A stretch of 34,947 bases of DNA from JAVBUP01 sp031555175 (GCA_031555175.1 JAVBUP010000020.1:1-34947), one strand, 5' to 3'; shown: positions 14,908-23,292, counted from the first letter of the stretch. The notes: generated from the letters alone by a model not told the origin. Program-made: numbers and translations.

Positions 14908-17244
14908 ATGGAAAATATTGAATTACTTTCTCCTGCAGGTAGTTTTGAGTCCTTAATAGCAGCGATTCAAAATGGGGCAGATGCAGTATATTTAAGTGGT
15001 AGTTTATATGGAGCGAGATCATATGCAGCAAATTTTGATAAAGAAATGCTTTTAAAAGCAATTCATTACGCGCATTTATATGGAGTTAAGGTCTATGTTA
15101 CGATTAATACTTTAATTTATGATCATGAATTAAATGAGTTATTCGATTATATTGGTTATTTGTATCGTATTCATGCAGATGCTTTAATTGTACAAGATTA
15201 TGGTGTGCTTTCATATATTAAGAAAAGATTCCCAGACTTTGAAGTACACGCTAGCACACAAATGAGTGTGACAAATTTATATGGAGTTAATCATTTAAAA
15301 GCGAAAGGTGTTTCTAGGGTTGTATTGGCAAGAGAGAACTCTGTAGATGAGATTAAATATATTACTGACCATTCAGATACAGAAATTGAAGCGTTTGTAC
15401 ATGGTGCTCTATGTGTTGGGTATTCTGGACAATGCTTAATGAGTTCTTCAATTGGTCAAAGATCTGGAAATCGTGGCAAATGTGCGCAACCATGTCGTTT
15501 GCCATATCGTTTACTCAAAGATGATTTGATGATTAGTGATGGGTATCTTTTATCTCCAAAAGATTTAAATTCAATTCATGGCATTCAACAACTTATCGAC
15601 GCAAATATTAAATCCTTTAAAATTGAAGGTCGTATGAAGAGACCAGAATATGTAGCGAGTATTACAAGAGGTTATCGTCAAGCGCTTGATAATCAATCGA
15701 TCAAGAGCGAAACAGTGGATGAATTCTCAAAACTATTTAATCGTGGTTTTACGGAAGGATATTTATTAAACAGTGATAACGTGATGAACTTTGATTATCC
15801 AGCAAACTTAGGTTTAGAAGTAGGAAAAATAAAATACTATGATATGAGAAGGAAAAAATTAGGGATTAGTCTAAGTGAAGACTTGTATCAAGGAGATAGT
15901 ATTCGAGTAGGGATAGATCAAGAAGGCTTTAGTTTAAACCGTCTATATCTTAATACGAATCTTGTGAGTAACGCTAGCAAAAATGAAAATGTAGAAATTG
16001 ATTATTATGTAAATATAGATAAGGGGACAATCATTTATCGCACTGGTTCAATTCACTTGCTTAAAGAATTGCAAAATACCTATAATAAGAATTATAGAAG
16101 AATTAAAGTAAAAATCGAAGCGACCTTTTATAAAGGAAAACAAGCGACATTATGTATTTGTGATGAATTAGGAAATAACGCTTCTTGTCACTCGAACGAA
16201 GTATGTCAAGCAGCAATTTCTACGCCATTAACGAAAGAGAGAATCATTAATCAATTAATGAAGTTGGGGGATTCTATCTATTCATGTAAATATTTAAATA
16301 TCTTAATGGATGAAGATATCAATATATCAATTAAAGAAATAAATGAAATGCGTAGAATATGTATTTATCAATTGAATGAATTGCGTACAAATTGCGGTTT
16401 TAAAGAAGATTTGGATTATCCAACAACGAATCCGTTACCTCTAAAAAAGCCTCTTAAAGCAAAGAAAATCGCTGTTTCTGTGAATAATATTAAACAACTA
16501 AAGCTAGTTATTGATATGAATGTACATATTGTGTATTATCCGTTACAATCTGATAGTTTAGAAGCGTATCATTTCGCAAAAATGACTGACAAGGAATTTT
16601 GCTTAGTATGTTCTAGAATTAATAAAGATAGTGAAATTGAGAAATTGAAGAAGAGCGGTATTCTTGATTTAGATTGCCATTATGTTGTTCATGATTATGG
16701 AATGTTAGAATTATTGAAAGACAAGAAAATAATCATTGGAAAGTCATTAAATGTAGTAAACTCATTGACTGCTAATGCATACAAAGAATATCGAGTACAA
16801 CTTTCTAATGAATTAAACGTAAAAAGTATAAATTATTTATATGATTATGCCTTTGAAACAGAAGTCCTAGTTTACGGTAGAGTAGAAAATATGATTAGCG
16901 AATATTGCCCGGTAAGCTATAGTAAATTCGGATGTAAAAAGAAAAAATGCAACTTATGTAAACGAGGATCTTATGCGTTAAAAGATCGTTATGATGCGAT
17001 ATATCCTTTATCATTTGATGAAAACTGTAGAACACATATCTATCATCACACACCAATTCAATTTGAAGATGTGAACAGCATAAAAGCAGATAGCATTCGT
17101 TTAGATTTTATTGATGAGACAAATGAGCAAATCATTGATAGAATTAATGTATATAACCAAATCATAAATGATAAACTTTTTATAAAGAGTAACAATAAAC
17201 AAAATACGGGCTTTTTCAAAAAAGACCTAACTAAAGATATTTAA
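14908..17244 (+). CDS. U32 peptidase-family protein (RlhA-like, with DUF3656-type C-terminal region)
   Basis: 778 residues from the ATG at 14908 (GGTGAT four bases upstream). The N-terminal half is a U32 domain: ELLSPAGS, GADAVYLSG, HASTQMSV, then FVHGALCVGYSGQC and RGKCAQPCR. The clustered cysteines of the last two motifs are those that hold an iron-sulfur cluster in characterised relatives. Despite the peptidase name, E. coli relatives RlhA and TrhP hydroxylate C2501 of 23S rRNA and U34 of tRNA. The long C-terminal part matches the RlhA-type extension by length and carries another cysteine group near the end (CPVSYSKFGCKKKKCNLC). An RNA hydroxylation role is inferred from family; which RNA is unknown. 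It stands alone in its transcription unit. Confidence 0.85.
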   Translation: MENIELLSPAGSFESLIAAIQNGADAVYLSGSLYGARSYAANFDKEMLLKAIHYAHLYGVKVYVTINTLIYDHELNELFDYIGYLYRIHADALIVQDYGVLSYIKKRFPDFEVHASTQMSVTNLYGVNHLKAKGVSRVVLARENSVDEIKYITDHSDTEIEAFVHGALCVGYSGQCLMSSSIGQRSGNRGKCAQPCRLPYRLLKDDLMISDGYLLSPKDLNSIHGIQQLIDANIKSFKIEGRMKRPEYVASITRGYRQALDNQSIKSETVDEFSKLFNRGFTEGYLLNSDNVMNFDYPANLGLEVGKIKYYDMRRKKLGISLSEDLYQGDSIRVGIDQEGFSLNRLYLNTNLVSNASKNENVEIDYYVNIDKGTIIYRTGSIHLLKELQNTYNKNYRRIKVKIEATFYKGKQATLCICDELGNNASCHSNEVCQAAISTPLTKERIINQLMKLGDSIYSCKYLNILMDEDINISIKEINEMRRICIYQLNELRTNCGFKEDLDYPTTNPLPLKKPLKAKKIAVSVNNIKQLKLVIDMNVHIVYYPLQSDSLEAYHFAKMTDKEFCLVCSRINKDSEIEKLKKSGILDLDCHYVVHDYGMLELLKDKKIIIGKSLNVVNSLTANAYKEYRVQLSNELNVKSINYLYDYAFETEVLVYGRVENMISEYCPVSYSKFGCKKKKCNLCKRGSYALKDRYDAIYPLSFDENCRTHIYHHTPIQFEDVNSIKADSIRLDFIDETNEQIIDRINVYNQIINDKLFIKSNNKQNTGFFKKDLTKDI

Positions 17245-17260
17245 TTCAAGGCCTTTTTAT
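17217..17260 (+). terminator. Possible weak terminator after the U32 gene
   Basis: AAAAAGACCT (about 17218-17227) can pair with AGGCCTTTTT (17249-17258) with one mismatch and a loop of about 21 bases that contains the stop codon. It ends in a T run. The long loop makes it uncertain. Confidence 0.4.
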
Positions 17261-17268
17261 GGTACTAT
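17260..17268 (+). promoter_or_regulatory. Extended -10 promoter of the SWIM gene
   Basis: TGGTACTAT forms an extended -10 sixteen bases before the ATG at 17284. No good -35 is visible. The ribosome site GGTGGTGAT follows at 17272-17280. Confidence 0.4.
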
Positions 17269-17283
17269 TATGGTGGTGATATT

Positions 17284-18783
17284 ATGAACAATAAATTTAA
17301 AGAGTTAACGAGTAGTTTTAATAAGGATATATTGGCTAAGGGTCACGAACTTTATGTAAATAATGCAGTTAAAAAATTCTTCGAAATAAAAGAAGATGTT
17401 TATCGAGCTGTGATTCAAATTGATAGTTTAGAAAGCAAAGTGAGTATTTCTTTAAAAGATAATGTAATTAACTGTGATTGCCATAGTTTTAGGCTAAACA
17501 ATAATTGTATACATACAGCCGCTGCATTATATGCACTAAAAGATATCGATGTATCGAAGAAATCTGTATTGATAAATGAATCTGTGGATCAAATGGTTTA
17601 TTCTTGCAGTAACGAGCTTGCATTTGAATATTTAATGCACGAATGCAGAAACAGTCATTATCATCGTGAGTTTTTTAAATTCTTATTTTATATTTTAAAA
17701 GATCGCGTACTTACTGAATATGATTATCAGTATTTATTTGATTATACTTACTCTTTAACCGATTCTCTTGAACGTGTTAAAACAATCGAAAGACTTAATG
17801 ATTGCTTGTTTGATCGTTGCAAACGATTGTTAGGTAATAAAAAATATGAAGAAGCATTGGTTGTTTTAAAAGTTATAATTAATAATGACCATGCGATGAA
17901 TAAAAACATATCTGATGTAGAACTAGGGCATTATGAAAATCATTTCACGCAAACTGCGGTATTTGTAAAGAGCACACTACATCTGATTGGTATTTTCATT
18001 AATGAATTTGATAAAAAGGCAAGAAGTATATTGAACGAAGTATTTATTGGAATCTTTAATCATCCAATTATCTATGTTGGTGTTTATCACGAGGTAAAAG
18101 CAATATTGTTAGATGAAGAAATCAAAGATAGTAAATTAATCAATGGCTTAATTGAATTACAAAACCATTTATCAGGATGTAGTGACATTTGTAAAGATAT
18201 AACTGTTGAACTTATCTTTAAGCATTTAGCAAAAAAAGATGATTATTATGATTACTTTAGAGCGGTATACTGTAATATACTTTTTAATAGAGCCTATACA
18301 CCTGGTAACTTGAACATTGAACTCATTGATGAAATCCGTATCCTTATTGGTAAAGATTATGTTAGTCAAGTCAATCGTTTAGCAAAATACCAAGGAGAGA
18401 AGAACAATCAAAAACAACTTTTTGATATTTGTGTGCATGACAATAATTATCGTGATCTTGCGAAACACGCCTTTGACTATTCGAACCTTAGATATATTGA
18501 TTTATATGCAAGAAATATTGAAGCTGTAGTGGGAAATGGATTTGAAAAGAGTTTATCAAGAGCACTTAGTGATTATATTGCTGAGTTTAGAAAAGCCAAT
18601 GATTCATTTATTCAATATATTTTGATTTATGAATTTGATATCCATTTTTATCGATTATTGAGTCACATTAAATCTTCTGAATTATTTGAAAAGTTGAAAT
18701 CTCAAGTAATTGGGTATGAAGAGGAAAAAATGGCATTAATCAACAATAAAACTCTTATTAACAGAAATATCTACAAGAGATAG
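17284..18783 (+). CDS. SWIM zinc-finger protein without helicase domain
   Basis: 499 residues. The SWIM pattern CxCx8CxH is complete near the N-terminus: C64, C66, C75 and H77, inside CDCHSFRLNNNCIHTAAALYAL. SWIM fingers bind DNA, RNA or protein, and in Bacilli are often the start of SNF2-type helicases. Here the remaining 400 residues are helical, have no Walker motifs, and resemble no family I can name. The next gene is not a helicase either, so this is a stand-alone SWIM protein, possibly one half of a two-gene system whose partner lies elsewhere. It has its own promoter and terminator. Confidence 0.75.
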   Translation: MNNKFKELTSSFNKDILAKGHELYVNNAVKKFFEIKEDVYRAVIQIDSLESKVSISLKDNVINCDCHSFRLNNNCIHTAAALYALKDIDVSKKSVLINESVDQMVYSCSNELAFEYLMHECRNSHYHREFFKFLFYILKDRVLTEYDYQYLFDYTYSLTDSLERVKTIERLNDCLFDRCKRLLGNKKYEEALVVLKVIINNDHAMNKNISDVELGHYENHFTQTAVFVKSTLHLIGIFINEFDKKARSILNEVFIGIFNHPIIYVGVYHEVKAILLDEEIKDSKLINGLIELQNHLSGCSDICKDITVELIFKHLAKKDDYYDYFRAVYCNILFNRAYTPGNLNIELIDEIRILIGKDYVSQVNRLAKYQGEKNNQKQLFDICVHDNNYRDLAKHAFDYSNLRYIDLYARNIEAVVGNGFEKSLSRALSDYIAEFRKANDSFIQYILIYEFDIHFYRLLSHIKSSELFEKLKSQVIGYEEEKMALINNKTLINRNIYKR

Positions 18784-18810
18784 TTTAATTGCATTATTTT
18801 TAATTAACAA

Positions 18811-18850
18811 AATATTGATTTAGTTATTTGCTAAATTGATATTTTTTTTT
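18811..18850 (+). terminator. Terminator of the SWIM gene, overlapping the next promoter
   Basis: AATATTGATTTAG pairs with CTAAATTGATATT (two internal mismatches, 7-base loop) and is followed by a run of T. The 3' arm also contains the -35 of the next promoter. Confidence 0.6.
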
Positions 18851-18863
18851 GCTATGATATAAT
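18836..18863 (+). promoter_or_regulatory. Promoter of the XRE regulator gene
   Basis: TTGATA (18836-18841), a 16-bp spacer and TATAAT (18858-18863) with TG one base upstream. AGGTGAT follows just before the ATG. Confidence 0.75.
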
Positions 18864-18880
18864 GGATATGAGGTGATCTT

Positions 18881-19231
18881 ATGGCAATAGAAGAAGAATT
18901 AGGAAAGCGACTTAAGAATTATAGACAGTTCAAAGGATTAACACAAAAAGATGTAGCAAGCTATTTAAAAGTGCCACATTCCGCCATTTCTGATATTGAA
19001 AATGCGAAGAGAGATGTTACGGTTGGAGAATTAAATATTCTCTCGCAATTATATGGGCGTTCACTTGAAGAAATCATTACTGGAAAGAAGTATGATTATT
19101 ATAACATCGCAAATATCGCTAGATTATTAAGTGAATTAGATAGTGAGGATATAAAAGAGATAATGCATTTAATAGAGTATAAAAAAAGAAGAAAAACTGA
19201 ATTAGAATTTAAAGAACCAGTTGGCGTATAG
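18881..19231 (+). CDS. XRE-family helix-turn-helix regulator
   Basis: 116 residues. A Cro/CI-type helix-turn-helix occupies roughly 8-64: LGKRLKNYRQFKGLTQKDVA, then SAISDIENAKRDVTVGELNILSQLYG. The short C-terminal part is charged and helical (DIKEIMHLIEYKKRRK). There is no sensor or peptidase domain. Expression from its own strong promoter suggests a stand-alone or autoregulated factor. Targets are unknown. The gene stops base-to-base with the convergent phosphoesterase gene. Confidence 0.88.
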   Translation: MAIEEELGKRLKNYRQFKGLTQKDVASYLKVPHSAISDIENAKRDVTVGELNILSQLYGRSLEEIITGKKYDYYNIANIARLLSELDSEDIKEIMHLIEYKKRRKTELEFKEPVGV

Positions 19232-19241
19232 CTAACTGGTT
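19215..19241. terminator. Bidirectional terminator between convergent genes
   Basis: An 11-bp stem (AACCAGTTGGC with GCTAACTGGTT, one G-T wobble) and a GTATA loop. It spans the last codons of both the XRE and the phosphoesterase genes. The T tracts are modest on both sides. Confidence 0.65.
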
Positions 19242-19777
19242 TCTTCATATCTTCTAAAAAAATCTAGTTGTTTTAATCCATCTTTGATTGCTTCATCCGT
19301 CACATCTATTTTTGTATCAAAATCGATAAACTTGCAATCAATTCCATCGTTTATCTCGAGGATTGCATATGTGGCAAATCCCGTAGCTGAACGATTAAAC
19401 ATTGTGCTACCTGGACAAATGACCAAAACTCCTAAATATGATTCACAAAAGGGGATATGGGTATGACCATGGCAAACAATATCAGCACCCATTTTTTTTG
19501 CTCTTTCTACGATTAGATCAAGGCGAACATATATATTATCATAATGACCATGTGCAATTAAAATACGATGGTTATCTATATCCAATGTTGTATAAAGAGG
19601 AAATGGCAAAGTATCATGATTTCCCTTAACAATTACAAATTTATCAAGCAATGGATTCTTTTTATCAAAATGAGAATCGCCACAATGAATAAAATAGTCA
19701 CAGTCTTTATTATCTCTTAGTATTTTCTCTAGTTTATAATCTTCACCATGACTATCACTTACAACGCATATCTTCAT
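19232..19777 (-). CDS. YfcE/MJ0936-type metallophosphoesterase
   Basis: 181 residues with all calcineurin-like metal motifs in order: SDSHG (Asp8, His10), HCGDSH, KGNHD, AHGH and CHGHTHIP. The length matches small bacterial phosphodiesterases such as YfcE and B. subtilis YsnB. The physiological substrate is not known. In Bacillus, ysnB follows the RdgB-type gene; here an rdgB-like gene lies 2 kb away on the other strand, a loose echo of that link. The ATG has AAGGAAG upstream. Confidence 0.88.
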   Translation of the reverse strand: MKICVVSDSHGEDYKLEKILRDNKDCDYFIHCGDSHFDKKNPLLDKFVIVKGNHDTLPFPLYTTLDIDNHRILIAHGHYDNIYVRLDLIVERAKKMGADIVCHGHTHIPFCESYLGVLVICPGSTMFNRSATGFATYAILEINDGIDCKFIDFDTKIDVTDEAIKDGLKQLDFFRRYEETS

Positions 19778-19873
19778 TTTAACACTTCCTTCTTATACAA
19801 AATAATAACATATCTGATATTTTACTACAATATCACTATCTAATGCAAACCACTTTAACTTGAAATAGGTTAG

Positions 19874-19882
19874 TGCTATAAT
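19874..19882 (+). promoter_or_regulatory. Extended -10 promoter of the DUF2156-GNAT gene
   Basis: TGCTATAAT is an extended -10 about 24 bases before the ATG at 19907. The -35 position (TTTAAC, 19854-19859) is poor. Confidence 0.5.
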
Positions 19883-19906
19883 GTTAAAAGAAAGTGATGT
19901 GTATGT

Positions 19907-21745
19907 ATGTTTAATAAACTAACAATTGAGGATTATCAATCCATCAAACCATATTTGGATGATGCCAATTATTATGGTTATAATTCAAATTTTAATACTT
20001 TTATTATGTGGGATCATGCTTATGATTCTTACTATCATATGGAAGAAAACTTCTTAATTATAACATGCTGTTATAGAGAACATTTTTTTGTTGTAATGCC
20101 TTTTTGTAAAAAGGAACACTTAAAAGAAGCATTTGAATTTCTTTTAAGTTGGAGTAAAGATAGTGATATTCCTTTTGAAATGTCAGGTGTCACAGAGGAA
20201 GTAAAAGAATTTATACAAATTAACTATCCAGACCATTTCAAAATTATTGAGCAACGTGATACCTTCGATTATATTTATGATGCTAATACAATGCGTTCCT
20301 TAGCAGGAAAAAAGATGCAAAAGAAGAGAAATCATTACAATTCTTTTATTTCAGAATATGAAGGAAGATTTGAATACAAAAGGCTTGAAAGAAGCGATTT
20401 TGATGCCTGCAAGGAACTTATGATCGTGTGGGAATCAAACAAAGATGACAACGAATTTATTTCTGAAGAACATGCTGGAATCTATTACATATTTGATAAT
20501 TATGAGAGACTTGGCTTTGTTGGTAGTTGCATCTACATAGATAACAAGTTAGAAGCATTTACTTTAGGATCGTTAATATATCATGACACTGTGCAAATCC
20601 ATGTTGAAAAAGCGAACTATGAAATCAGAGGTCTGTTTGTTGCAATTCAAAAAATGTTTTTAGAACACGAATTTCCAATGATTGAGCGAGTAAATAGAGA
20701 AGATGATATGGGGATTGAGTCTATGCGTAAAGCAAAACTAGCTTATTACCCTATAGATATGATAAAAAAATATAAAGTTGTTCGCAGCGGTAAAATTAGA
20801 CAAGCTACTTTATCGGATAAAACAATAATTAAGGATATATGGCAAACAACATTTGTTGAAGATAGCAATGAATATGTTGATTTTTACTTTGACAATATCT
20901 ATAATGCAGAAAATACATATGTTTATGAAATTGAAGGAAAAATAGTGTCAGTTATTCAATTGAATCAGTTAAGCATTTCGCTGAGTAAGCAAATTATACC
21001 AGTTTCATATATAGTTGGGGTAGTAACTTTAGATCCATATCGTGGAAATGGCTACATGAAAGAATTGATGAATTATTGCTTAGAAGTAATAAAAAATGAA
21101 AAACAGCAATTAATCGCTATTTTGAAAGCATATGATTGGAGTCTATATCGCCAATTTGGTTTTGAAATTGCATACGAAAATGCATTATATACGTTAAATG
21201 CAAATGACTTAGTATCAAACAACCCAGTCGGAGAAATTGAAGAAATTGAAGAAAGCAATATACATCAATGTTTAGAATTATATAATACATATACTAAGGA
21301 TAAAGATGGGTTTAAAGTTAGAGAATTAAATTGTTATCTTATCAAGACTAGATCAAATCAAATCGAACAAATTGATTTTAATCTCTTTAAATTAGAGGAT
21401 AGAGTAGTAGGGTATTATGAAGGAATAACAAAAAATGAAGAGTATATCGTATATGAATTCATTTTCATTGATAATATCGCAAAACGTGAGATGATTAACT
21501 ACTTATTAAATAAATACTCAGTTGTAAAAATTTTGACTGATACTGGTGCACATTTGGCTGAAAACTTTGAGATTCTTCCAAATATGATGATAAAAGTACT
21601 AGATTATGACCGATTTAATGAGATTTTCGAGGCAAATATACAAGAATTGCAATTTACGAATAATATAAACAAATATATAGAAAATAACAAAGTTGAGCTT
21701 AAAAAGATATTTTGTGCTACAGATTATATAAACGAACTAGTTTAG
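19907..21745 (+). CDS. Fusion of DUF2156 (aminoacyl-transferase-like) and Eis-like GNAT acetyltransferase
   Basis: 612 residues in two parts. Residues 1 to about 295 match DUF2156 by pattern. This fold is related to the C-terminal domain of lysyl-phosphatidylglycerol synthase MprF and to FemX-type aminoacyl-tRNA-dependent transferases: LTIEDYQSIKPYL start, YNSNFNTFIMWD, KKMQKKRNHYNSF, ESMRKAKLAYYPIDMIKKY end. Residues about 296-430 are a GNAT domain with VGVVTLDPYRGNGYM (acetyl-CoA loop, 376-384). The remainder resembles the middle and end of Eis-type acetyltransferases. Both halves look intact. Substrates are unknown. The membrane helices of MprF are absent, so the protein is probably cytosolic. 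It is followed 10 bases later by the rdgB-like gene. Confidence 0.8.
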   Translation: MFNKLTIEDYQSIKPYLDDANYYGYNSNFNTFIMWDHAYDSYYHMEENFLIITCCYREHFFVVMPFCKKEHLKEAFEFLLSWSKDSDIPFEMSGVTEEVKEFIQINYPDHFKIIEQRDTFDYIYDANTMRSLAGKKMQKKRNHYNSFISEYEGRFEYKRLERSDFDACKELMIVWESNKDDNEFISEEHAGIYYIFDNYERLGFVGSCIYIDNKLEAFTLGSLIYHDTVQIHVEKANYEIRGLFVAIQKMFLEHEFPMIERVNREDDMGIESMRKAKLAYYPIDMIKKYKVVRSGKIRQATLSDKTIIKDIWQTTFVEDSNEYVDFYFDNIYNAENTYVYEIEGKIVSVIQLNQLSISLSKQIIPVSYIVGVVTLDPYRGNGYMKELMNYCLEVIKNEKQQLIAILKAYDWSLYRQFGFEIAYENALYTLNANDLVSNNPVGEIEEIEESNIHQCLELYNTYTKDKDGFKVRELNCYLIKTRSNQIEQIDFNLFKLEDRVVGYYEGITKNEEYIVYEFIFIDNIAKREMINYLLNKYSVVKILTDTGAHLAENFEILPNMMIKVLDYDRFNEIFEANIQELQFTNNINKYIENNKVELKKIFCATDYINELV

Positions 21746-21755
21746 GAGATTAAAA

Positions 21756-22397
21756 ATGAAGATAGTATATGGTACGACAAATCCAGCCAAATTAATGAGT
21801 ATGAGAAAAAGACTTGAAGGCTTAGATATTGAGTTAGTAGGCTTAACTGACATTGGGCTAACATTAGATGTAGACGAAAATGGTAAAATACCTGCTGAAA
21901 ACGCTAAAATCAAGGCTTTAGCTTACTTTCGAGAGTTGAAAATACCCGTTTTCTCTGCGGATTCTGGTTTATACATCGATGGATTAGCAGAAGAGGAACA
22001 ACCAGGAGTACATGTGCGACGTGTACAAGACAAAAATTTAAGTGATGAAGAAATGATTTCCTATTATGCAGGAATTGCTACAAAAATGGGAGGAGAAGCC
22101 TTAGCACATTATGAGGATGCGCTATGCTTTGTAATTGATGAGAACAACATCTATGAACAAGTAATGAATCGAGGATTAATGAGTGAGAGCTTTATTATAT
22201 CTAATAAACCTCACTTAAGAAGAAATCCTGGTTTCCCAATTGACTCGTTATCTATAGAAGTAGCTACCCATGAGTATTACTATGATCTAGAAGATAGTAT
22301 TAAAAACACATATGAATATGTCAATAAAGAAAAAGATCAATATAGATTATTCTTTATTAATGCTCTAAACCATTATAATTCCAACAAAACTAAGTAG
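21756..22397 (+). CDS. rdgB: RdgB/HAM1-family non-canonical purine NTP pyrophosphatase
   Basis: 213 residues. The family hydrolyses dITP, ITP and XTP to keep deaminated purines out of nucleic acids. Visible motifs are the N-terminal VYGTTNPAKL, ENAKIKA, FSADSGLYIDGL and PGVHVRR. The C-terminal half is more divergent than usual: the classical GYGFDP stretch is replaced by RRNPGFPIDSLS. The function is therefore likely but not certain. AGGAG precedes the ATG. It is the last plus-strand gene before dif. Confidence 0.82.
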   Translation: MKIVYGTTNPAKLMSMRKRLEGLDIELVGLTDIGLTLDVDENGKIPAENAKIKALAYFRELKIPVFSADSGLYIDGLAEEEQPGVHVRRVQDKNLSDEEMISYYAGIATKMGGEALAHYEDALCFVIDENNIYEQVMNRGLMSESFIISNKPHLRRNPGFPIDSLSIEVATHEYYYDLEDSIKNTYEYVNKEKDQYRLFFINALNHYNSNKTK

Positions 22398-22434
22398 GTT
22401 AGTACTGCTATTTTAGTTTAAAATAATATCATAA

Positions 22435-22462
22435 ACTTCGTATAATGTATGTTATGTAAACT
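22435..22462 (+). other. dif: Chromosome dimer resolution site (dif)
   Basis: 28 bases with the XerC/XerD site layout: left arm ACTTCGTATAA, centre TGTATG, right arm TTATGTAAACT. From memory, the B. subtilis dif has the same right arm, TTATGTAAACT, and the left arm ACTTCCTAGAA, leaving two differences. The E. coli centre is TGTATA, one difference. The inner ATAA/TTAT palindrome needed for recombinase pairing is present. It lies between genes, exactly where gene orientation flips from plus to minus, and 2 kb from xerD. A plasmid or phage dif-like site is the alternative, but no mobile genes are adjacent. Confidence 0.88.
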
Positions 22463-22472
22463 AATATATATT

Positions 22473-22494
22473 AAAAAAAGCAGCTTACGCCACT
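22473..22494 (-). terminator. Terminator of the GNAT gene
   Basis: On the minus strand AGTGGC-GTAA-GCTGCT forms a 6-bp stem (two wobble pairs) with a stable tetraloop, followed by seven T. It ends the deoB-to-GNAT transcript just before dif. Confidence 0.7.
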
Positions 22495-23015
22495 TATCTT
22501 ATCTTTTTAATAAAATATAGAATTAAATCATCGTCTACTGTATATTGCTGTCCAGGGACTACTTGTTCATTTCTATACCATAATCCTGTACCATCAGGAA
22601 CATAACCACGCTTAACATACATCTTTTGAGCAACTCCATAGTCTTTATACATACCAACTGCTAGAGAAACATATTTACTGCGATTTGCAGCAATTGATTC
22701 AGCTTGGTCCATGAGTTTAGTACCAACACCTTTAGCCCTATATTTGATTAGAACATTAAAATCCTTGATTTCTGGAATGTCACGTCCTACAAACGGTCCT
22801 TGGAGAGCTCTAGGTTTAACAGTTACATAACCAGCAATTTCACCACGACAACGAGCTACTAAAATAGTTCTTTTATTTTGCCTTGATTCGTTATAATATC
22901 TTTCATATAGTTCCAACGTTTTATATGTATCTGATGTTCCATTTTGTTCACTAAAAGCTTTATGTAGTAATTTTGCATCATCTTGATGCATTAAATCAAT
23001 TGTTATGTTATTCAT
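22494..23015 (-). CDS. GNAT-family N-acetyltransferase
   Basis: 173 residues from the ATG at 23015, chosen because GGGGGAT precedes it; a longer frame would need a TTG. Typical GNAT order: start strand ITIDLMHQDDAKLL, RGEIAGYVTVK, DFNVLIKYRAKGVGTKLMDQAE (acetyl-CoA pyrophosphate loop) and YKDYGVAQKMYVKRGYVPDG. The substrate is unknown. The start lies one base after the stop of the small membrane-protein gene, so the two are translationally coupled. Confidence 0.85.
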   Translation of the reverse strand: MNNITIDLMHQDDAKLLHKAFSEQNGTSDTYKTLELYERYYNESRQNKRTILVARCRGEIAGYVTVKPRALQGPFVGRDIPEIKDFNVLIKYRAKGVGTKLMDQAESIAANRSKYVSLAVGMYKDYGVAQKMYVKRGYVPDGTGLWYRNEQVVPGQQYTVDDDLILYFIKKIR

Positions 23016-23016
23016 A

Positions 23017-23292
23017 TTAAAATCCCCCAATAGCTACAACATTTATAATCATTATAAATATTATATAGAAATATCCTGTATATATCAATAGCTTGAATAT
23101 TTTGTTTGGAAATTTCTGACTTGTATTTTTTATTGCTAATATAGTAATGAATGTCAATAAAAATGATAAAATGGAAAATCCAATTAGAAAAATCAAATTG
23201 AATTTCATACTTACTCCACATAATAATAGCAATCCTGCTATTAGATAACTAAGTGCGAATGTTCTAATTCTTTTTTTATAGTCAAATTGCAT
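23017..23292 (-). CDS. Small membrane protein of unknown function
   Basis: 91 residues: a basic start (MQFDYKKRIR), then three hydrophobic segments at roughly 11-31, 33-53 and 67-88, with KNTSQKFPNK as the loop between the second and third. GAGGGGAG lies upstream of the ATG, and the gene sits in a tight operon 17 bases after deoB and one base before the GNAT gene. No family is recognised. Confidence 0.7.
   Translation of the reverse strand: MQFDYKKRIRTFALSYLIAGLLLLCGVSMKFNLIFLIGFSILSFLLTFITILAIKNTSQKFPNKIFKLLIYTGYFYIIFIMIINVVAIGGF

Noticed and set aside
22431..22456. loxP-like sequence (AACTTCGTATAATGTATG)
   Set aside because: The left arm and centre resemble P1 loxP, but the right arm does not form the 13-bp inverted repeat. 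It fits the dif arm TTATGTAAACT instead, and no Cre is nearby.
23012..23221. 69-residue minus-strand reading frame overlapping the small membrane-protein gene
   Set aside because: Shadow frame: the alternative 91-residue frame has a strong ribosome site, membrane helices and operon spacing.
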